From Desulfoluna butyratoxydans (GTDB lineage: Bacteria > Desulfobacterota > Desulfobacteria > Desulfobacterales > Desulfolunaceae), in the NCBI RefSeq assembly GCF_900699765.1, contig NZ_CAADHO010000011.1:70623-134622 (forward strand): a stretch of DNA of 64,000 nt, written 5' to 3'. The position numbers and the translations under genes are program-made. Below are positions 59,622 through 64,000 of the stretch, in pieces; positions within the stretch are counted from its first letter, which is position 1; the number at the start of each line of letters is the position of its first letter. A model generated the notes under the pieces. The model worked only from the letters and a program-made list of their open reading frames with translations. It searched no databases and was not told where the DNA came from.

Positions 59622-60423
59622 GGGGGGTGTTCATGCGGTGAAAGGAGGGGTCCCCGGCAGGTTTGCCGGGGGCCCCTTTTGGTTTGGTCTGCCAGCGACT
59701 GAGGTAGGTTCGGTAGAGGTGCGTAAACCACCCCTTGTCCGGAAACACCCGCAGGGATGCAAAACTGTCCGGAGAAAAATAGGTACGCACAAAAGGGGTG
59801 TAGTCCGGGGTGGCTGCAAAGAGGAGAGCGGCCAGGCCGTAAACCGCCACCGTGGATTTCAGGTCCCTGGGGTTGGCAAACTTAAAGGCGGTGCCCGAGG
59901 AGCGCTTCGGGCCGTTGCCAAAAAGGTCGAGACTCACCAGCTCGTCTAAGAGGAGGTGGATAAGAAAGCCTCCAAAGACGAAAAACCCTGCCATCCAAAC
60001 GGTTTGCATAGAAAAGCTGAAGAAATGGTAGAGGATGAGGGTGGATGAAAACCAGAAAACAAAACTGGCCGGTACCGAATGAATGATCCCGCGATGCACG
60101 GTGATGCGCGTGAACATGGAGAAAAAGAGAAAATTGACCACGAAAAAACTCACCAGCCAGATGGTGAACAGCTCTGCTGCGGAGTTATCGGCCCCCTGGT
60201 TGAACATGATGAGAAACGAAATCACCGTGGCGATGAAGGTAAAGAGGAGCCGCACGGGAAGGGAGCTGTCCGAGTCGATGTCGGGCAAGAGGCCGCCCAC
60301 AACGCCCATGATGAAAAAGAGCAGCACCTCATCGGGGGTGGCAAGGGAGGCGGCAAGCAGAAAGGTAGCTGCCGCACTGCTGCAGAAACTGGAAACCGTA
60401 AGATGTGTTTTGAATTCCGCCAC
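59611..60423 (-). CDS. YdjM-like membrane-bound metal-dependent hydrolase (DUF457)
   Basis: Protein of 270 residues with about five helices. It has the DUF457/YdjM opening AEFKTHLTVSSF, the metal-site segment GGLLPDIDSDSS (~40-52), RITVHRGIIHSV (~105-116) and the LLLDELVSLDLFG stretch near 160. These histidines and aspartates mark the likely metal centre. The GTG at 60423 is preferred (AAAAGGG upstream) but ATG at 60450 or 60447 is possible. The last 11 bases overlap the convergent receptor gene and a terminator hairpin falls inside its coding region. Confidence 0.78.
   Translation of the reverse strand: MAEFKTHLTVSSFCSSAAATFLLAASLATPDEVLLFFIMGVVGGLLPDIDSDSSLPVRLLFTFIATVISFLIMFNQGADNSAAELFTIWLVSFFVVNFLFFSMFTRITVHRGIIHSVPASFVFWFSSTLILYHFFSFSMQTVWMAGFFVFGGFLIHLLLDELVSLDLFGNGPKRSSGTAFKFANPRDLKSTVAVYGLAALLFAATPDYTPFVRTYFSPDSFASLRVFPDKGWFTHLYRTYLSRWQTKPKGAPGKPAGDPSFHRMNTPLTR
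59646..59680 (+). terminator. Intrinsic terminator after the receptor gene
   Basis: GGGGTCCCCGGCA with TGCCGGGGGCCCC arms then TTTT. It ends the plus-strand operon inside the coding region of the convergent gene. Confidence 0.75.
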
Positions 60424-60589
60424 GCTGGTATCGCCCTTTTCGTTCATCATGTATCCATGAATCGTCAATGGTTTCCTTATACACCATTGACGGGCGTTGC
60501 GTAAGGCGGGGCGGTAAATAAATGAGGGGGAGGGGACAACCCGCCTTCCCCCTGTCAAAGAAAGGAAGGCGGGCTTGAGGGGAAAGGGA

Positions 60590-61903
60590 TCAGCTCTTGG
60601 GCATGGTGCTCTGGTTCAGGGGCTTGTGATGCATGGTGGTGCGGATCAACTCCATCACAACCGCACAGAAGATTGCGGGCAGCACCCAGGAAAATCCGGC
60701 ATCGGCAAAGGGGAGTTTGGCGATGAGCTTGCCTGCGGCCCCGGTGTCCACCTTCAGGAAAGACAGGGCGTCGAAGACGCTGACAATAAGGCAACCGGCG
60801 ACCGCGCCCTTGTACACGGCGGAGCTCAGCTTGCTTCCCCAGAGGGTCAGGGCGATGAGAACGATGACGATGGGGTAGGCGATGATGAGAAGGGGAACCG
60901 AAAAGGTGACGATCTTCTCCACGCCGGATACGGAGATGAGGGTGCTGAAGATGGCCGTGATAATGACCACGGATTCGTACTTGAGCTTTCCATGGGAGAG
61001 CTTTTCAAACCAGGACCCCACCACGGCGGTGAGGCCGATGGCGGTGGTCAGGCAGGCGGCGGACACGGCCAGGCACATGGCGGTACGACCAGCGCTGCCC
61101 AGCACGGTGTTGGTGATGGAGACGATGAGATCGGATTTGGAGATCCCCTCCTCGAACATGCCGCTTCCCGTGGCCCCCAGAAAAAGCAGCCCACCGTAGA
61201 CAAGCATCAGGCCCGTCCCTGCGATGAGGCCTGCCTTGCAGGTCAGGGAGATCTGCTCTTCGGCGGTTTTGTAACCCTTTGCCGCGATGGCCGAAAGCAC
61301 CAGCCCTGCAAAGAGAATGGAGGCCAGGGCATCCATGGTCTGGTAGCCTTCAATGAAGCCGCGGCCCAAAGGCTGGGTGAGCCCCTTGGCAACGGGGTGG
61401 CCGATGGGACTTGCCACGCCCTTGACGATGATCAGGCCAATGATGAGGAGAAGGACCGGGGTCAGGTACTTCCCGATCTTGTCCACGATGCTGGAGGGCT
61501 TGAGGGCAAAAAAGAGGGTGACGACAAAAAAGGCCACGGAGGCGGTTAAAGGCGAGACACCTGAAAAGAGAGGCTTGATGCCGATCTCATAGACCGTGGC
61601 CCCGGTCCTGGGGATGGCAAGGAACGGGCCGATGGCCAGGACAATGGCCGTGCCCATCACCTTGGCGAACACCGGGCTCACCCGACCGGCAAAACGGTCC
61701 AGGGACCCGCCGGATTTGGCAAGGGCCGCCACACCGAGGATGGGCAGGCCCACGCCGGTGATAAAAAAGCCCAGCATACAGAAAAACCAGGAGGTTCCGG
61801 ACAAAAAGCCCAGGGCAGGGGGAAAAATCAGGTTTCCCGCTCCAAAAAACATGGCAAACAGAGCCGCTCCCGCAACAACGATATCCTTCATCTCTTTATT
61901 CAC
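60590..61903 (-). CDS. brnQ: Branched-chain amino acid transporter BrnQ
   Basis: Inner-membrane Na+-coupled carrier of 437 residues with about twelve helices. The N-terminal signature ALFAMFFGAGNLIFPPALGF (~12-31) is diagnostic for BrnQ/LIVCS carriers of leucine, isoleucine and valine. GTG at 61903 is chosen: GGAGG lies eight bases upstream, and the in-frame extension to 61987 is not conserved-looking. It stands alone with no regulator beside it. Confidence 0.93.
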   Translation of the reverse strand: MNKEMKDIVVAGAALFAMFFGAGNLIFPPALGFLSGTSWFFCMLGFFITGVGLPILGVAALAKSGGSLDRFAGRVSPVFAKVMGTAIVLAIGPFLAIPRTGATVYEIGIKPLFSGVSPLTASVAFFVVTLFFALKPSSIVDKIGKYLTPVLLLIIGLIIVKGVASPIGHPVAKGLTQPLGRGFIEGYQTMDALASILFAGLVLSAIAAKGYKTAEEQISLTCKAGLIAGTGLMLVYGGLLFLGATGSGMFEEGISKSDLIVSITNTVLGSAGRTAMCLAVSAACLTTAIGLTAVVGSWFEKLSHGKLKYESVVIITAIFSTLISVSGVEKIVTFSVPLLIIAYPIVIVLIALTLWGSKLSSAVYKGAVAGCLIVSVFDALSFLKVDTGAAGKLIAKLPFADAGFSWVLPAIFCAVVMELIRTTMHHKPLNQSTMPKS

Positions 61904-62276
61904 AGGTGTTACCTCCACCGATTCGAGCACTTGTTTGGGAGTTGCTTTCCAACTCCACTTTGACACAGAAAAGGGAGGGTAACACAATCTTTTGCGGGAT
62001 GACAGGGGTGGACCCGATAGGCACTATCTCTAATAAATACAAGTCTTAAAAAAGATAGAACCGCGACTCACCAGATAAAAGGAAAGTTTTTGGCGAGCTT
62101 TCTTTTTATTCGTAAACCGGACACCGTTCATGTTTTCGATTTTTTACCCGCCCATCAAAAAAAAGACGGGAAAGCCCTTGTGAGAGCCCTTCTTCTTTAA
62201 GAAATGAAAGGGAGAGGCGGAAAAGGGACCACATTCATGGTGGCGGACCACCGGCGCGGCTCGATGCGTTTGACCG
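61904..62276. other. Spacer between brnQ and the tandem array
   Basis: No gene found. It contains short A/T runs, a CCCGCCCATC..GACGGG weak hairpin, and a degenerate copy of the array spacer at about 62237-62276. The brnQ promoter probably lies here. Confidence 0.4.
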
Positions 62277-63530
62277 TAGGATGGGCAAAGCGAAGCGTGC
62301 CCATCGTTGGCTGGCACCTCTATTCAACCGGGTGGGCTTGTGGCGCTCGATGGGCACGGCGCAAAGGGCGTCGCCACGCCAATGGATTCGGCTTGCCTTT
62401 GCCCATCCTACATGGTCTCGCTCATCGACGCGGGTCGGTGTGTTTGGTCGTAGGATGGGCAAAGCGAAGCGTGCCCATCGTTGCCCGGCAACCCCATTCA
62501 ACCGGGTGATTTGCGGCGTTCGATGGGCACGGCGCCAAGAGCGTCGCCACCCCAATGGATTCGGTTTGCCTTTGCCCATCCTACATGGTCTCGCTCATCG
62601 ACGCGGGTCGGTGTGTTTGACCGTAGGATGGGCAAAGCGGAGCGTGCCCATCGTTGCCCGGCAACCCCATTCAACCGGGTGGGCTTGTGGCGTTCGATGG
62701 GCACGGCGCCAAGGGCGTCGCCCCCCCAATGGATTCGGCTTGCCTTTGCCCATCCTACGTGGTCGCGGATTATCGGCGTGGCTCGGTGTGTTGACCGTAG
62801 GATGGGCAAAGCGGAGCGTGCCCATCGTTGCCCGGCAACCCCATTCAACCGGGTGATTTGTGGCGTTCGATGGGCACGGCGCCAAGGACGTCGCCACCCC
62901 AATGGGTTCGGCTTGCCTTTGCCCATCCTACATGGTCTCGCTCATCGACGCGGGTCGGTGTGTTTGGTCGTAGGATGGGCAAAGCGGAGCGTGCCCATCG
63001 TTGGCTGGCACCTCTATTCAACTGGGTGGGCTTGTGGCGTTCGATGGGCACGGCGCCAAGGGCGTCGCCACCTCAATGGGTTCGGCTTGCCTTTGCCCAT
63101 CCTACATGGTCGCGGATTATCGGTGCGGCTCGGTGTGTTGACCGTAGGATGGGCAAAGCGGAGTGTGCCCATCGTTGCCCGGCACCTCGATTCAACCGGA
63201 TGGGCTGGTGGCGTTCGATGGGCACGGCGCCAAGGGCGTCGCCACCTCAATGGGTTCGGCTTGCCTTTGCCCATCCTACATGGTCGCGGATTATCGGCGC
63301 GGCTCGGTGTGTTTGACCGTAGGATGGGCAAAGCGGAGCGTGCCCATCGTTGGCTGGCACCTCGATTCAACCGGGTGGGCTTGTGGCGTTCGATGGGCAC
63401 GGCGCCAAGGGCGTCGCCACCCCAATGGATTCGGTTTGCCTTTGCCCATCCTACGTGGTCGCGGATTATCGGCGCGGCTCGGTGTGTTGACCGTAGGATG
63501 GGCAAAGCGAAGCGTGCCCATCGTTGCCCC
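62277..63530. repeat. Tandem array of seven ~174-bp repeats plus a partial eighth
   Basis: Units start at 62277, 62451, 62624, 62798, 62971, 63145, 63320 and (partial) 63494. Each full unit is about 133-135 bases, begins TAGGATGGGCAAAG and ends CTTTGCCCATCCTA, its reverse complement, and is separated by a 40-base spacer of two alternating types. The strings of open frames through it (Ala/Arg-rich MGKAKRAHRCP-like) are by-products. Similar repeat units occur widely in proteobacteria, to my recollection. Confidence 0.85.
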
Positions 63531-63574
63531 AAAATCCCACAGCACAGATCTTTAGCCGGTTTGCCGGGCAAACC

Positions 63575-63608
63575 AAAAAAGCCCCCGGCACAGCCGGGGG
63601 CTTTTTTT
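63575..63608. terminator. Bidirectional intrinsic terminator
   Basis: AAAAAAGCCCCCGGC and GCCGGGGGCTTTTTTT arms around a short loop. It ends the symporter transcript from the right edge and separates it from the array. Confidence 0.85.
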
Positions 63609-63633
63609 ACGTAACGCAATCTCAGGTTCGGTA

Positions 63634-64000
63634 TCAGCCGCCGAACTTCTCAATGTACCCGCCGATGAAGACCACCAGGATGATCAGGGGCAGGATGTAT
63701 TTGACGTAGAATTTGGTTTTCTCCGGGTAACGGAGCCCCTGGCCTTCGTTGGCCTCTTTGACGAAGGAGTCCCAGCCCCATCCTATTTTATAGCTGCAGA
63801 AAAAGGCAAAGATCAGGGAGCCGATGGGCAGCAGGTTGTTGCCCACGATAAAATCCTCCAGGTCGAGGATCACGGTGCCTTCGCCCAGGGGGTTGATGCC
63901 GCTCAGGACGTTGAAACCCAGGGCACAGGGCAGGGAGAGAAGGAAGAGGAGCACCCCGTTGTTCAGGGAGGCGCGCTTTCGGTTCCAGCCCCACTCTTCC
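63634..64000 (-). CDS. Sodium:neurotransmitter symporter (NSS family), C-terminal part, 5' end off window
   Basis: The visible ~120 residues match the C-terminal end of prokaryotic NSS carriers: a stretch of two to three helices with SGINPLGEGTVILDLEDFIV and LLPIGSLIFAFFCSYKIGWG, then a KFYVKYILPLIILVVFIGGY helix. The frame is open to the right edge (EEWGWNRKRASLNNGV). NSS proteins import amino acids with Na+. The reading ends at 63634 just before a terminator. Confidence 0.85.
   Translation of the reverse strand, partial: EEWGWNRKRASLNNGVLLFLLSLPCALGFNVLSGINPLGEGTVILDLEDFIVGNNLLPIGSLIFAFFCSYKIGWGWDSFVKEANEGQGLRYPEKTKFYVKYILPLIILVVFIGGYIEKFGG

Noticed and set aside
62277..63530. Possible CRISPR array or protein-coding repeats
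   Set aside because: Units are ~174 bp with repeated, not unique, spacers and no cas genes; the reading frames arise from the repeat and exist on both strands.
1..64000. tRNA or rRNA genes
   Set aside because: None recognised by eye; a dedicated scan would be needed to exclude a diverged tRNA.

Overview
The window looks like chromosomal DNA from an anaerobic, probably sulfate-reducing, Desulfobacterota bacterium. A Desulfoluna-like marine Desulfobacterales is my guess from gene content (a CbiK-type cobaltochelatase, Fe-S/DUF3786 and DUF3795 proteins, a UroD/MtaA-like methyltransferase) and moderately high GC. No rRNA or tRNA gene was recognised.

Region 1 (1-17766) is a corrinoid (vitamin B12) locus. 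A minus-strand BtuF-BtuC-BtuD-type ABC importer runs off the left edge. Divergent from it, a cobalamin riboswitch with its own terminator controls a DUF2162 membrane protein, an ExbB/MotA-like channel protein, a DUF2149 protein, an exported BtuF-CbiZ fusion, and an exported, membrane-anchored CobN homologue. A cytoplasmic-type CbiK follows, bracketed by inverted repeats. A second cobalamin riboswitch with terminator precedes a BtuB-like TonB-dependent receptor, then exbB-exbD-tonB. The unusual part is the set of CobN, CbiZ and an ExbB-like motor that all appear to act at or outside the inner membrane.

Region 2 (17767-31900) is mixed. It holds lipoproteins, a REP-associated tyrosine transposase with dispersed GGGACAGGTTC motifs, a Crp-family regulator next to a GAF protein, two TPM-domain proteins, a LuxR-type regulator carrying a four-cysteine Fe-S motif next to a DUF3786 protein with the same motif, a family-B DNA polymerase, and a UroD/MtaA-like methyltransferase fused to a thioredoxin-like tail. 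Its spacers contain a family of hairpin repeats whose stems differ in sequence but stay complementary.

Region 3 (31900-49430) has two regulator modules with visible operators: MarR with four GTWTAG-N3-CTAAAC sites, and MipA/AcrR with an AcrR-like palindrome. Small accessory genes follow (GDPD, GNAT, HAD, AraC, DUF3795), then an amidohydrolase beside a split oligopeptide ABC transporter.

Region 4 (49500-64000) starts with a minus-strand glnK-amtB pair behind a clear sigma-54 promoter, followed by a half-length nitrogenase-component-1-like protein. On the plus strand, after a structured leader with a strong terminator, comes a second metal-chelate uptake operon: FecCD-type permease, ATPase, O-methyltransferase-like protein, binding protein, a second methyltransferase and a TonB-dependent receptor. 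The window closes with a YdjM-like protein, BrnQ, a tandem array of seven full ~174-bp repeats plus a partial copy, and the end of an NSS-family sodium symporter.
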